The notes: generated by a model not told the origin, from the sequence alone. Numbered from the stretch's first letter, positions 30,001 to 39,088 are shown. The stretch: 64,000 nt of DNA from Streptomyces antarcticus (GCF_026627255.1 NZ_JAPNLM010000006.1:124001-188000); one strand, 5' to 3'. Numbers and translations are program-made.

Positions 30001-30680
30001 GCGGGCTTGGTGCCGCCGGCCGCCAGGACGGTGGTGACCACCGCGTCGACCCCCTGGAGCGCGGCCAGCAGCTCCGGCTCGGGGGTGCGCAGGGAGGACA
30101 CGTACAGCGGCACGGGCCGCGCGTCGTGGGCCTCGACGGCCTCGCACAGGGCGTGCACGAAGGCGGTGTTGCCGCTCATCTCGTGGGCGCGGTAGTACAG
30201 CACGGCGACCTTGGGGCCGTCGGTCCGCCCGGCGGTGCGCTCCAGCGGCCCCCAGGTGGGGGAGGCAGCGGGCGGCTCGAAGCCGTGGCCGGTCAGCAGG
30301 ACCGTGTCGGAGAGGAAGCGGGCCAGCTGGTCGAGGTTGGCGGGGCCGCCGTGCGCGAGGTAGCCGTGGGCCTCGGCCGCGATGCCGATCGGGACCGTGG
30401 AGGCCTCCATCAGCTGCGCGTCCGGGGCCTGCTCGCCGGTCAGGACCACGACGGGACGGTGCTGGCCGGGGGCCAGCAGCACGTCGAGACCCTCCTGCCA
30501 GGCGCGGAGGCCGCCGAGGAGGCGTACGACGACCAGGCCGACGCCGTCGAGGAGGCCGGGGAGGTCGTCGAGGGGAAGGCGGGAGGGGTTCGCGAACCGG
30601 TACGGCACGGGGCCGTCCGCCGTGTTCGCGGCGCGGGCGCTGAGCAGATCGGTGTCGGACGTCGACAGCAGCAGGATCAT
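27063..30680 (-). CDS. cobN: Cobaltochelatase large subunit CobN
   Basis: 1205 residues, the usual CobN length. Recognisable stretches include PVVVLTGEQAPDAQLMEAST, VAVLYYRAHEMSGNTAFVHA, LVLSAYPTKHSRIGNAVGLD, the strongly conserved MIHLGKHGNLEWLPGKNAGL, and NPWALHGIAERLLEAESRGMW near the C-terminus. CobN inserts Co(II) into hydrogenobyrinate a,c-diamide with the CobS/CobT-type AAA+ partners, which are not in this window. The gene starts at ATG 30680 immediately downstream of a cobalamin riboswitch, so it should be turned down when B12 is plentiful. Confidence 0.95.
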   Translation of the reverse strand: MILLLSTSDTDLLSARAANTADGPVPYRFANPSRLPLDDLPGLLDGVGLVVVRLLGGLRAWQEGLDVLLAPGQHRPVVVLTGEQAPDAQLMEASTVPIGIAAEAHGYLAHGGPANLDQLARFLSDTVLLTGHGFEPPAASPTWGPLERTAGRTDGPKVAVLYYRAHEMSGNTAFVHALCEAVEAHDARPVPLYVSSLRTPEPELLAALQGVDAVVTTVLAAGGTKPATASAGGDDESWDAGALASLGVPILQALCLTGSRSNWEENDEGLSPLDSATQVAVPEFDGRLITVPFSFKEFDADGLPAYVADPERAARVAGIAVRHARLRHIARRDKKVALVLSAYPTKHSRIGNAVGLDTPASAVELLRTLIAGGYDFGPVEGIPGLVSGDGDELIRALIEAGGHDQDWLTEEQLARNPVRIPAADYRRWFALLPAELGESVERHWGEAPGEMFVDRSSNPEGDIVLAALRRGNLLILIQPPRGFGENPIAIYHDPDLPPSHHYLAAYRWIQARAEDGGFGADAMIHLGKHGNLEWLPGKNAGLSAACAPDAALGDLPLIYPFLVNDPGEGTQAKRRVHATLIDHLVPPMARAESYGDIARLEQHLDEYAQISAMDPAKLPAIRAQIWTLIQAAKLDHDLGLQERPDDEGFDDFLLHVDGWLCEIKDAQIRDGLHVLGGAPTGAARVNLVLAILRARQIWGGTTALPGLREALGLDESAATRTSADAVEETARALVQAMEDADWSPEAVAAVAEGHSADVAAVLAFAAHEVVPRLAGTVDEIAHVVSALDGSFVPAGPSGSPLRGLVNVLPTGRNFYSVDPKAVPSRLAWETGQALAESLLTRYRTDNGEWPASVGLSLWGTSAMRTSGDDIAEALSLLGVRPVWDEASRRVTGIEPIPLAELGRPRIDVTLRISGFFRDAFPHVIGLLDDAVRLVASLDEPASDNYVRAHAQADLAEHGDERRATTRIFGSRPGTYGAGILQLIDSRDWRTDADLAEVYTVWGGYAYGRGLEGRPARAEMETAYKRITVAAKNTDTREHDIADSDDYFQYHGGMVATVRALRGTAPEAYIGDSTRPETVKTRTLVEETSRVFRARVVNPKWIEAMRRHGYKGAFELAATVDYLFGYDATTGVVADWMYDKLTQTYVLDPENRAFLEEANPWALHGIAERLLEAESRGMWEKPDPQVLEALRQVYLDTEGNLEGEAQ

Positions 30681-30724
30681 GCGGCGGCAGGCCTTCCTCG
30701 GGGTTTCCGCGCCCCGGGCAGTGA

Positions 30725-30850
30725 GGACGGCGGGAGTTCCTGGCTCACCCCGCCGATCGCTCCGCGGGGTTCACAGTGGCGGGACCGCGCCGGAATCGCA
30801 CCGGGCTTCCTCCCATGTCGCCGTCCTCGGCGATGGCGGGCCGAGTGGCC
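30725..30850 (-). ncRNA. Cobalamin riboswitch upstream of cobN
   Basis: Read on the minus strand, 30809-30771 gives the core GCCCGGTGCGATTCCGG, then CGCGGTCCCGCCACTGTGA, an excellent match to the conserved B12 aptamer (GGTG.RA.TCCG...CGGTCCCGCCACTG). Further down, GAGCCAGGAACTCCCGCC (around 30746-30728) matches the second conserved stretch (GAGYCAGGA.ACC.GCC). A long GC hairpin (around 30815-30850) precedes the core. The 3' part runs into the cobN ribosome site (GAGGAAGG), consistent with control of translation start. Outer edges are approximate. Confidence 0.92.
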
Positions 30851-31080
30851 CGCCGGTGGTCATCCTAGGCGGCGTCTTCCCTGGCCGGGAGTGGGGGGCC
30901 GGGGCGGCGGTGCCGCCGGGGTGTGGCGGGTCCTGGCGGTGCTGCCTCTTCTGCCTCTTCCGCCGCTTCCGCCAGGGGCGGGTGGGTGCGGGGCCGTTGC
31001 CGGGGCGCCGGGGGCGGGGCGGGTGCCGTGCGGGTGGGCGGCGCCGGGTGCGGGGCCGTTGCCGGGCTCCGCCCCGGGCC

Positions 31081-31277
31081 CCGCGCCTCAAACGCCGGCG
31101 GGGCTGGATGTGGCGGGGCGTGCGGGCTTGGGTGCGGGGTCCGCGTCTCGAACGTTGGCGGGGCTGGATGTGGCGGGGCGTGCGGGCTTGGTCGCGGGGC
31201 TTGGGTGCGGAGGTTGGGTGCGGGGGCCGGGTCTTGAACGTTGGTGGGGCTGGGTTTGGCGGGGCTTGGGTGCGGGC
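31081..31277. repeat. 60-bp tandem repeat, two near-identical copies plus one diverged
   Basis: Bases 31081-31140 and 31141-31200 are copies of the same 60-base unit differing at only a few positions, sharing GGCGGGGCTGGATGTGGC and later GGGGCGTGCGGGCTTGG. A third, diverged and shortened copy runs about 31228-31277 (GTCTTGAACGTTGG, then GGGGCTGGGTTTGGCGGGG). The unit contains the CTCAAACGCCGGCGGGGCTGGA core of a dispersed intergenic element I recall as common in Streptomyces. The rest of 30870-31377 is G-rich, with no gene seen. Confidence 0.8.
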
Positions 31278-31377
31278 TGAGTGGCGTTGGGGCGGGGGCG
31301 GGGGGAGTGCTGGTCACGGGGGTGGGGTGGTGACGGACACAGGTCGGGGGGCGGGAATCGTGGGTATGCTCGCCGCC

Positions 31378-32685
31378 ATGCCCCCGCCCCCGCCCGCCTC
31401 CGCCGCGCCGCGCGACGAATCCGTCGTACGGGACCGCGGTGACGCCTGCCCCGGCGCGCTGCGGCTGCACGCGGCCGACGACGGGTTCCTGGCGCGGGTG
31501 CGCATCCCGGGCGGGCTGCTCGACGGCCGGGCCGCCCTGATGCTGGCGCAGGCCGCGCACCGGCTCGGTGACGGCCGCCTCGACCTCACCTCGCGCGGCA
31601 ACGTTCAGCTGCGCGGCCTCGGCGCGAACTGCGGCGGCGAGCTGGCGGAACTGCTGGCTGCGGCCGGGCTGCTGCCCGCCCCCGCCCACGAGCGGGTCCG
31701 CAACGTCGTCGCCTCGCCGCTGACCGGCCTCGACCGCCGCGGACTGCCCGACGTGGCCCCCTGGGTCCCGGAGCTGGACGGGCTGTTGTGCGCCGACCCC
31801 GCCGCGGCCGCCCTGTCCGGACGCTTCCTCTTCGCCCTCGACGACGGCCGCGGCGACGTGGCCTCCCTCGCCGCGGACGTGAACCTCACCGCACGGGACG
31901 GCGGCCGGGCCCTGGTGTGGACGGCCGGCGCCCGCGACGGCGCTCTCGTCGCCGCGCCGGACGCCCCCCGCGCCGCCCTGACGGCCGCCGCGTACTTCCT
32001 CGACGCGGCCCGCGAAGCCGGCACCCGCGCCTGGCGGGTGAGTGAGCTGCCGAGCGAACACGCCCTGTCCGGAGCGCGGTTGACCGTACGGCTCGAGGCC
32101 GCGGGGATCGCCGCGGAGTCCGCGCCCGTGCCCGCCCGGCCTCCCGGCCCTCCGGCCGCGCCCGAGCCGGGCCTCGTGGACGGCCCCGGCGGCACCGCCG
32201 CGCTGTCCGCCCTCGCGCCCCTCGGGCGGCTCACGGCGGACCAGTGGTGCCACCTGGCCGGCCTGACCGGCCGGCTCCGCCTCACGCCGTGGCGCGGGAT
32301 CGTCGTTCCGGGCCTGCCCGCGGACCGCGCCGGCCGGGCCCTCGCCGGGCTCGCCGACGCCGGCCTGATCACCGCCGCCGACGACCCCTGGCGGTCCGTC
32401 ACCGCCTGTACGGGGCGGCCCGGCTGCGCCAAGTCCCTCGCGGACGTACGCGCCGACGCGGCCGCCGTCGTCCATGCCTCCCGGGGGCGGCTGCCCGTGC
32501 ACTGGTCCGGCTGCGAGCGCCGGTGCGGCCATCCGCGGGGGACCGCCTGGGTGGACGCCCTGGCCACGGCCGACGGCGACGGCTACCGGCTCTCCGTGCA
32601 CGGGCGGCCCCTGCCGTACCGTCCCGACTTGGCCGCCGCCCTCACGGCAGCCCGCGACACCTCCGAAGACGCAGTGAAGAAATGA
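31378..32685 (+). CDS. cobG: Precorrin-3B synthase CobG
   Basis: 435 residues from ATG 31378; an in-frame ATG at 31366 is equally possible, since neither has a strong ribosome site. The protein has the nitrite/sulfite reductase-type duplicated fold: [13 protein letters not shown] in the first half and [15 protein letters not shown] in the second. The [4Fe-4S] ligands are C-x5-C in [11 protein letters not shown] and C-x3-C in [10 protein letters not shown]. CobG uses O2 to make precorrin-3B, the step that defines the aerobic corrin pathway. Its stop overlaps the cobH start by four bases (ATGA). It is divergent from cobN over ~700 bases. Confidence 0.92.
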   Translation: MPPPPPASAAPRDESVVRDRGDACPGALRLHAADDGFLARVRIPGGLLDGRAALMLAQAAHRLGDGRLDLTSRGNVQLRGLGANCGGELAELLAAAGLLPAPAHERVRNVVASPLTGLDRRGLPDVAPWVPELDGLLCADPAAAALSGRFLFALDDGRGDVASLAADVNLTARDGGRALVWTAGARDGALVAAPDAPRAALTAAAYFLDAAREAGTRAWRVSELPSEHALSGARLTVRLEAAGIAAESAPVPARPPGPPAAPEPGLVDGPGGTAALSALAPLGRLTADQWCHLAGLTGRLRLTPWRGIVVPGLPADRAGRALAGLADAGLITAADDPWRSVTACTGRPGCAKSLADVRADAAAVVHASRGRLPVHWSGCERRCGHPRGTAWVDALATADGDGYRLSVHGRPLPYRPDLAAALTAARDTSEDAVKK

Positions 32686-33329
32686 GCGAGTACACAGTGT
32701 TCGAGTACGAGAAGGACGGCGCCGCGATCTACCGCCAGTCCTTTGCCACGATCCGTGCCGAGGCCGACCTCTCCGGGCTGCCCGCCTCGGTCGCCCAGGT
32801 CGCGGTGCGCATGATTCACGCCTGCGGGATGACCGACCTCCCGCAGGACCTCGGGTACACGCCCGAGGTGGTGCTGAGGGCCCGCGCCGCCCTGGAGGCG
32901 GGCGCACCGGTGCTGTGCGACGTACAGATGGTCGCCAGCGGGGTCACCCGCAAGCGGCTGCCCGCCGGCAACGACGTGATCTGCACCCTCTCCGATCCCT
33001 CGGTACCGGACCTGGCGGCGAAGATGGGCACCACGCGCAGCGCCGCCGCGCTCGAAGTGTGGCGCGACCGGGGCCTGTTGGAAGGTTCGGTGATCGCCGT
33101 CGGCAACGCGCCGACCGCGCTGTTCCGGCTGCTGGAGATGATCGAGGAGGGCGCCCCGCGTCCCGCCGCCGTCATCGGCGTGCCCGTCGGCTTCATCGGC
33201 GCCGCGGAGTCCAAGGACGCCCTCGCCGCGCACCCGTCCGGGCTCGACCACCTGATCGTGCGGGGCCGCCGGGGCGGCAGCGCCATCGCGGCCGCCGCCG
33301 TCAACGCCATTGCGAGCGTGGCCGAATGA
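32682..33329 (+). CDS. cobH: Precorrin-8X methylmutase CobH
   Basis: 215 residues from ATG 32682, overlapping cobG by four bases. Typical features are [15 protein letters not shown] near the start, [15 protein letters not shown] with the catalytic His, [20 protein letters not shown], and [17 protein letters not shown]. The enzyme moves the C-11 methyl to C-12, giving hydrogenobyrinate. Its stop overlaps the cobIJ start by four bases, so all three genes of this operon are probably translationally coupled. Confidence 0.95.
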   Translation: MSEYTVFEYEKDGAAIYRQSFATIRAEADLSGLPASVAQVAVRMIHACGMTDLPQDLGYTPEVVLRARAALEAGAPVLCDVQMVASGVTRKRLPAGNDVICTLSDPSVPDLAAKMGTTRSAAALEVWRDRGLLEGSVIAVGNAPTALFRLLEMIEEGAPRPAAVIGVPVGFIGAAESKDALAAHPSGLDHLIVRGRRGGSAIAAAAVNAIASVAE

Positions 33330-34831
33330 GCGCCGCAGTCGAGCAGGCCGCGGGACGCCTCTTCGGCGTCGGGCTCGGTCCCGGCGACCCCGACCTGATG
33401 ACCCTGCGCGCGGTCGAGGTGATCGCCGCGGCGGACGTCGTGGCCTACCACAGCGCCCGGCACGGCCGCTCCATCGCCCGGTCCATCGCCGCGAAGCACC
33501 TGCGCGAGGACCACGTCGAGGAGCCGCTGGTCTACCCGGTCACCACCGAGACCACCGACCACCCCGGCGGTTACCAGGGTGCGATGGACGAGTTCTACGA
33601 GTCGGCCGCCGCCCGCCTGGCCGCCCACCTGGACGCCGGCCGGACCGTCGCCGTGCTCGCGGAGGGCGACCCGCTCTTCTACAGCTCGTACATGCACATG
33701 CACAAACGGCTCGCGCACCGGTACGACACCGAGGTCATCCCCGGCGTCACCTCCGTGAGCGCCGCCGCCGCCCGCCTCGGCACCCCGCTCGTCGAGGGCG
33801 AGGAGGTGCTGACGATCCTGCCCGGCACCCTCCCCGAGGAGGAGCTCGCCGCCCGCCTCGCCGCCACCGACTCGGCGGTCGTCATGAAGCTCGGCCGCAC
33901 CTTCCCCGCCGTCCGGGGAGCCATGGAGAGCAGCGGCCGGCTCGCCGAGGCCCGCTACGTCGAGCGCGCCACCATGGCCGGTGAGCGCACCGGCCTCCTC
34001 GCCGACACCGATCCCGAATCCGTCCCGTACTTCGCCGTCGCCGTCGTCCCCAGCCGGATCGGAAACCCGGGCGGCGTGCCGTCCGGGCCCGGCGGGGTCG
34101 TGGTCGTCGGCACCGGCCCGGCGGGCCCGCTGTGGCTGACCCCGCAGACCCGGCGGGCGCTCGCCGACGCCGAGGTGCTGGTCGGCTACACGACCTACCT
34201 GGACCGGGTGCCGGCCAAGCCGGGCCAGGTCCGGCACGGCTCGGACAACAAGGTGGAGTCCGAGCGCGCCGAGTTCGCCCTCGACCTGGCCCGCCGCGGC
34301 AAGCGGGTGGCCGTGGTCTCCGGCGGCGACCCGGGCGTCTTCGCCATGGCCACCGCCGTACTGGAGGTCGCCGCGCAGCCGCAGTACGCGGACGTGCCCG
34401 TACGGGTCCTGCCGGGGGTGACCGCCGCCAACGCGGCGGCCGCCGCCGCCGGAGCCCCGCTCGGCCACGACTACGCCACCGTCTCCCTCTCGGACCGGCT
34501 CAAGCCGTGGGAGGTCATCGCGGAGCGGCTGCGCGCCGCCGCCGCGGCCGACCTGGTGCTCGCCCTGTACAACCCCGGCTCGCGCAGCCGTACCTGGCAG
34601 GTCGCGCAGGCCCGCGAGCTGCTGCTGGAGCTGCGCTCGCCGCGGACCCCGGTGGTCGTCGCGCGGGACGTGGGCGGCCCGGAGCAGTCGGTGCGGATCG
34701 TCACGCTCGCCGAACTGGAGCCCTCCGAGGTCGACATGCGGACGATCCTGCTGATCGGCTCCTCGCAGACCCAGGTCACCGAGCGCCCCGACGGCTCCCG
34801 CCTCACCTGGACCCCGCGCCGCTACGGCTGA
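33326..34831 (+). CDS. cobIJ: CobI-CobJ fusion: precorrin-2 C20- and precorrin-3B C17-methyltransferase
   Basis: 501 residues with two SAM-dependent corrin methyltransferase domains. CobI part, ~1-245: [55 protein letters not shown]. CobJ part, ~255-500: [68 protein letters not shown]. The CobI and CobJ steps flank the CobG step encoded two genes upstream, so the fusion may help channel intermediates. The gene ends convergently with cobK, 85 bases away. Confidence 0.95.
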   Translation: MSAAVEQAAGRLFGVGLGPGDPDLMTLRAVEVIAAADVVAYHSARHGRSIARSIAAKHLREDHVEEPLVYPVTTETTDHPGGYQGAMDEFYESAAARLAAHLDAGRTVAVLAEGDPLFYSSYMHMHKRLAHRYDTEVIPGVTSVSAAAARLGTPLVEGEEVLTILPGTLPEEELAARLAATDSAVVMKLGRTFPAVRGAMESSGRLAEARYVERATMAGERTGLLADTDPESVPYFAVAVVPSRIGNPGGVPSGPGGVVVVGTGPAGPLWLTPQTRRALADAEVLVGYTTYLDRVPAKPGQVRHGSDNKVESERAEFALDLARRGKRVAVVSGGDPGVFAMATAVLEVAAQPQYADVPVRVLPGVTAANAAAAAAGAPLGHDYATVSLSDRLKPWEVIAERLRAAAAADLVLALYNPGSRSRTWQVAQARELLLELRSPRTPVVVARDVGGPEQSVRIVTLAELEPSEVDMRTILLIGSSQTQVTERPDGSRLTWTPRRYG

Positions 34832-34916
34832 CCGGGCTACGGCCGCTCCCCGACCGGGGCCGGGTGGTGCGCGAAGGCCACCGCCCGCCCCCGGCAGGGG
34901 AGTTGGGGCCGGGGGC

Positions 34917-35804
34917 TCAATACGAGGTATGGGCGAGCCAGTTGAGGGCTGCCGGGACCGAGTGGGCTTCCGGTACGCCCTGGGGGGTCGCGGGGCGGCG
35001 TACGACGAGGACCGGGACACCGGCCTCGCGGGCCGCGGTGAGCTTCGGCGCGGTGGCGGAGCCCCCGCTGTCCTTGGTGACCAGTACGTCGATGCGGTGC
35101 CGGGCCAGCAGCTCCCGCTCGCCGTCGAGGGTGAACGGGCCCCGGTCCAGCAGCACTTCGAGCCGCGGCGGCACCGGACCGGCCGGCGGGTCCACCGAAC
35201 GCACCAGGAACCAGGGGCCGGCCAGGTGCGCGAAGGCGTGCAGGCCCATCCGGCCCGTGGTCAGGAACACCCGGCCGCCGCCCAGCTCCGGCAGCAGCGC
35301 GGCCGCCCCGGCGAGGGAGTCCGCGAACGTCCAGGCGTCGCCGCGCCCGGGGGTCCAGCCGGGGCGCCGCAGTGCCAGCAGCGGGACGCCGGTCAACGCG
35401 CGCGCCTCGGAGGCGTTGAAACTCATCCGCTCCGCGAACGGGTGGGTGGCGTCCACGACGTGCGTGACGTCATGGGCGACGATCCAGGCCGCGAGCCCGG
35501 TGACGCCGCCGAACCCGCCGATCCGGGACTCGCCCGGCGGGAGCACCGGCGAGGCGACCCGTCCGGCCAGGGACGTCGTGACCCGGGTCCCGTCCCACGG
35601 GCCGGGCGGCCCGTCCGGCGCGGGATCCCCGGCGGGCCGCGCCACGGCGGCGGGCCGGCCCACGGCGGCGGGTTCCGCGGCCCCGCCCCCGGGGCCCGGT
35701 TCGGCCGGGGTGCCGGCCAGCGCCTGCGCGAGGCGGCGGGCCTCCGTCGTACCCCCCAGGATCAGTACGTGGCGGTCCGCGGGACGGCCGGGATCAGCAG
35801 GCAT
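34917..35804 (-). CDS. cobK: Precorrin-6A reductase CobK
   Basis: 295 residues. The family pattern is clear: HVLILGGTTEARRLAQAL (dinucleotide loop), VTTSLAGRV, GGFGG, VVDATHPFAERMSFNASEA, RVFLTTGRMGL, and VLVTKDSGGSATAPKLTAA near the C-terminus. The enzyme reduces precorrin-6A with NADPH. A ~40-residue Pro/Ala/Gly-rich insert follows the first helix (after LAQALAGT) and lengthens the protein relative to typical ~250-residue homologues. The gene overlaps the upstream cobM by 11 bases. Confidence 0.93.
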   Translation of the reverse strand: MPADPGRPADRHVLILGGTTEARRLAQALAGTPAEPGPGGGAAEPAAVGRPAAVARPAGDPAPDGPPGPWDGTRVTTSLAGRVASPVLPPGESRIGGFGGVTGLAAWIVAHDVTHVVDATHPFAERMSFNASEARALTGVPLLALRRPGWTPGRGDAWTFADSLAGAAALLPELGGGRVFLTTGRMGLHAFAHLAGPWFLVRSVDPPAGPVPPRLEVLLDRGPFTLDGERELLARHRIDVLVTKDSGGSATAPKLTAAREAGVPVLVVRRPATPQGVPEAHSVPAALNWLAHTSY

Positions 35805-36543
35805 GCCGGTCGCGCTCGGGGGAGTACAGGTGGCTGTCGCGGAACTGCTCCGCGCCCAGCGTGCGGCCCACCAGGATCACCGCGGTCCGCACCAGCCCCG
35901 CCGCCTTCACCTGGTCGGCGATGTCGGCCAGGGTGCCGCGCAGGACCAGTTCGTCCGGACGGCTGGCCATCGCCACGACCGCCGCCGGGCACTCGGGTCC
36001 GTAGTGCGGCAGCAGTTCGTCCACGACCCGGTCCACGTACCGGGTGGCCAGGTGCAGGACCAGCAGCGCACCGCTGCGGCCCAGCGTGGCCAGGTCCTCG
36101 CCCGGCGGCATGGGGGTGGCCTGCTGGGAGACCCGGGTCAGGATCACCGTCTGCCCGACGGTGGGGACGGTCAGCTCCCGCTTGAGCGCGGCCGCCGCAG
36201 CGGCGAAGGCCGGCACGCCCGGGACCACCTCGTACGGGATGCCGGCCGCGTCCAGCCGCCGCATCTGCTCCGCGACCGCGCTGAAGATCGACGGGTCGCC
36301 GGAGTGCAGCCGTGCCACGTCCAGGCCCGCCGCGTGCGCGCGGACGCACTCGGCGACGATCTCGTCCAGGTTCAGCCGCGCGGTGTCGACCAGCCGTGCG
36401 CCCTGCGGGCACTCGGCGAGCAGCTCGCGCGGCACCAGGCTGCCCGCGTACAGGCAGACGGGGGCTGCGGCGAGGGTCCGGGCGCCACGCACCGTGATCA
36501 GGTCGGCGGCGCCGGGGCCCGCTCCGATGAAGTACACGGTCAT
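35794..36543 (-). CDS. cobM: Precorrin-4 C11-methyltransferase CobM
   Basis: 249 residues from ATG 36543, the point where the family starts (MTVYFIGAGPGAADLITVRG); the frame is open further upstream inside cobL. Other conserved stretches are LYAGSLVPRELLAECP, RLHSGDPSIFSAVAEQMRRL, YEVVPGVPAFAAAAAALKRE, LTVPTVGQTVILTR and GLVRTAVILVGRTLG. It methylates C-11 of precorrin-4 with SAM. The start overlaps the cobL stop by four bases (ATGA) and the end overlaps cobK by 11 bases. Confidence 0.95.
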   Translation of the reverse strand: MTVYFIGAGPGAADLITVRGARTLAAAPVCLYAGSLVPRELLAECPQGARLVDTARLNLDEIVAECVRAHAAGLDVARLHSGDPSIFSAVAEQMRRLDAAGIPYEVVPGVPAFAAAAAALKRELTVPTVGQTVILTRVSQQATPMPPGEDLATLGRSGALLVLHLATRYVDRVVDELLPHYGPECPAAVVAMASRPDELVLRGTLADIADQVKAAGLVRTAVILVGRTLGAEQFRDSHLYSPERDRHAC

Positions 36544-37874
36544 GACCGCTCCGTCTCCTTGGTGTCCGCGGCCGCCGAGGCCTCCGGGGTTTCTACCGTC
36601 TCGGCTGTCACTACCGTCCCGGCCGTTCCGGCGGGCTCCGCCGGCTTCGTCACCGACCACTGGGTGACCGCCATGGCCTGCCGCCAGCCCGTGAAACCGC
36701 CGACGGGCACGGCGTGCGCGACGGCGAGCTTCACCAGGTCACCGCCGTGCCGCCGGTGGCGCTCGGCGAGGACCGCCTCCGACTCCAGGGTGACGGTGTT
36801 GACGACGAGCCGGCCGCCGGGGGCCAGCGCCGCCCAGACCGTGTCGAGGAGTCCCGGCGCGGTCAGGCCGCCGCCGATGAACACGGCGTCCGGGGCCTGG
36901 AGCCCCGAGAGCGCGTCCGGCGCGGCGCCGACGACCACGTGCAGGCCGGGGACGCCGAGCGCCGCCGCGTTGCGCGCGATGCGCTCCGCCCGCTTCGGGA
37001 CGCGCTCCACCGCCACCGCCCGGCACGAGGGGTGCGTACGCATCCACTCGATGCCGATGGAGCCGGAGCCGCCGCCGATGTCCCACAGCAGCTCCCCGGG
37101 GGCCGGGGCCAGCGCGGCCAGGGTCGCGGCGCGGACGTGCCGCTTGGTGAGCTGCCCGTCGTGCTCGTACGCGGTGTCCGGCAGGCCGGGGGTCGCGCCG
37201 ATCCGCGGGCCCGCGTGCGCGGGGTCCCGGCGGCAGTCGACGGCCACCACGTTCAGGGGCTCGCGCGCCGGGTGCTCCCAGCCGTCCGCGACGCCCTCGT
37301 ACGCGTCCTCGCGCTCGGAGCCGAGCTGTTCCAGCACCCGCATCCGGCTCGGGCCGAAGCCCCGTTCCCGCAGCAGCGCCGCGATCTCGCCGGGGGAGCC
37401 GGCGCCCGCGCTCAGCACCAGCACCCGCCGCCCCTCGTACAGCGCGGACGCGAGGCGGGCCACCGGGCGGCCGACGACCGTGACGACCTCGGTGTCCTCC
37501 ACCGGCCAGCCCAGCCGGGCGCAGGCGTACGACACCGAGGAGGGGTGCGGATGGATCCGCAGGGCTTCGGGGCCCAGCTCCTGGGCGAGGGCGCGGCCGA
37601 TGCCGTAGAACATCGGGTCGCCGCTGGCGAGCACCGCGATGCGGCGGCCGGCGTGCTCCGCCATCAGCTTCGGCACGGCCGGCCGCAGCGGGCTCGGCCA
37701 TGCCACCCGCTCGCCGGGGCATTCGGCGGCGGGCAGCAGGTCCAGCTGGCGGGGGCCGCCGATCAGGACGTCGGCGGAGCCGAGCGCGGACCGCGCGGCG
37801 GCGGTGAGCCCGGTCCAGCCGTCGGCGCCGAGTCCGACGACCGTCACGGGCGAGGGGGTTGGTACGGAGCTCAC
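36540..37874 (-). CDS. cobL: Precorrin-6Y C5,15-methyltransferase (decarboxylating) CobL
   Basis: 444 residues from GTG 37874. The N-terminal CbiE-type methyltransferase (~1-215) shows VTVVGLGADGWTGLT, VLASGDPMFYGIGRALA and HPHPSSVSYACARLG. The C-terminal CbiT-type domain (~235-410) shows the SAM site LLWDIGGGSGSIGIEWMRTH and DAVFIGGGLTAPGLLDTVW. The enzyme methylates C-5 and C-15 and removes the C-12 acetate carboxyl. The extra ~35-residue Thr/Val/Ala-rich tail is not part of either domain. The start overlaps the MFS stop by four bases (GTGA). Confidence 0.95.
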   Translation of the reverse strand: MSSVPTPSPVTVVGLGADGWTGLTAAARSALGSADVLIGGPRQLDLLPAAECPGERVAWPSPLRPAVPKLMAEHAGRRIAVLASGDPMFYGIGRALAQELGPEALRIHPHPSSVSYACARLGWPVEDTEVVTVVGRPVARLASALYEGRRVLVLSAGAGSPGEIAALLRERGFGPSRMRVLEQLGSEREDAYEGVADGWEHPAREPLNVVAVDCRRDPAHAGPRIGATPGLPDTAYEHDGQLTKRHVRAATLAALAPAPGELLWDIGGGSGSIGIEWMRTHPSCRAVAVERVPKRAERIARNAAALGVPGLHVVVGAAPDALSGLQAPDAVFIGGGLTAPGLLDTVWAALAPGGRLVVNTVTLESEAVLAERHRRHGGDLVKLAVAHAVPVGGFTGWRQAMAVTQWSVTKPAEPAGTAGTVVTAETVETPEASAAADTKETERS

Positions 37875-39088
37875 TGCGCGGTACCTCGGGGAACGGGAGA
37901 AGGGGCGTGCGAGGGGTGAACCCGCAGCCTACTGGGGCGCAGGCGCCGCTCCAGAGCCAGGGTGACCAGGACCGAGGCCGTGGCGAGGGCGGTGATGGCG
38001 ACCGCGGGCGAGGTGAACTGGGCGACGGCTCCGGCGAGCGCGGCGCACAGCCCCTGCAGGGTCAGCATCCCGGCCGAGTGCAGGCCCAGCGCCTGGCCCT
38101 GCGTCCCCTCGGGGAGCAGGGCGACGAGCCGCTCCTGCATGAGCAGCCCCGCCGAGTACCCGACGGAGGCCACGGTCACCGCGACCGCCGCCAGGACGGG
38201 CCCGGGCTCCAGGGCGAAGACCAGGTACGGCACCGCGAGCAGCAGCCGCAGCGGGGCCGCCAGCCGGGCCCGCAGCCGGGCGGGCAGCCAGCGCCCGACG
38301 AGGGTGTCCCCGACGAGCATCCCGGCGGCGGCGCAGCCGAAGAGCAGCCCGGCGCGGGCGGGGTCGTACGGGACGAACAGCGCCTCGCAGCCCACGATCA
38401 GGCCGTTGGGGACCCACAGGGCCAGGTACAGGGCGCGCCGGGACGGGTCGGAGAGCAGGGCGGCGTTCGTGCGCCAGGTCAGGCCCGGAGAGGGCCTGCC
38501 GACCGCGCGCGGCGGGCGCCGGAGCAGCCCGAGCCGCACGGTGAGCGCGGCGGCGAGCCCCAGCCCGGCGGCCGTCAGCAGTGCCCCGCGCGGGGAGAGC
38601 GCGGCGACGAGGAGGCCGCCGGCGGCGAAGCCGGCGATCTGCGTCGCGCCGCCGCAGACGGAGAGCAGCGAGCGGCCGAGCAGGTAGTCGGCGGGCGGCA
38701 GGATCTCGGTGAGCAGCCCGTACCGGACCCCGCCGGCCAGGGAGTCGGCGAGCCCCTGGCCGAGCAGCACCGCGAACACGGCCCACAGCGGCAGGCCGGG
38801 CGCGGCGAGCAGGGCGGTGCCGAGCGCCGCGAGGGCGGCGAGTCCGGCGAGGGCGGCGCGCGGGGGCAGCCGGTCGGCGGCGGAGAGCAGCAGGGTCGCG
38901 CCGAGTACCTGGGCGAGGGAGGGGCCGAACATGCCGAGCGCGGCCAGCAGCGGGCTGTTGGTGCGGTCGTAGACGAGGACGCCGAGGGCGAGGCCGCCGA
39001 TGGTCGAGGCGCCGGTCCGCAGGGCCGCGGCAGCGAAGAACGGGGTGAACTCGGGGACGCGGGCGAGCGTGCGGTAGGTCCGGGGCAT
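37871..39088 (-). CDS. MFS transporter, first gene of the cobLMK operon
   Basis: 405 residues with about 12 hydrophobic segments. MFS features include the N-terminal FAAAALRTGASTIGGLALGV and a loop ADRLPPRAALAG between TM2 and TM3. The C-terminal half (LLFGCAAAGMLVGDTLVGRW ... VTVASVGYSAGLLMQERLVA) suggests an exporter-type member. Its stop overlaps the cobL start, so it is co-transcribed and probably co-translated with cobL-cobM-cobK. A role in handling a corrin or cobalt-related compound is inference from this coupling only. A palindrome sits 38 bases upstream of the start. Confidence 0.85.
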   Translation of the reverse strand: MPRTYRTLARVPEFTPFFAAAALRTGASTIGGLALGVLVYDRTNSPLLAALGMFGPSLAQVLGATLLLSAADRLPPRAALAGLAALAALGTALLAAPGLPLWAVFAVLLGQGLADSLAGGVRYGLLTEILPPADYLLGRSLLSVCGGATQIAGFAAGGLLVAALSPRGALLTAAGLGLAAALTVRLGLLRRPPRAVGRPSPGLTWRTNAALLSDPSRRALYLALWVPNGLIVGCEALFVPYDPARAGLLFGCAAAGMLVGDTLVGRWLPARLRARLAAPLRLLLAVPYLVFALEPGPVLAAVAVTVASVGYSAGLLMQERLVALLPEGTQGQALGLHSAGMLTLQGLCAALAGAVAQFTSPAVAITALATASVLVTLALERRLRPSRLRVHPSHAPSPVPRGTAQ

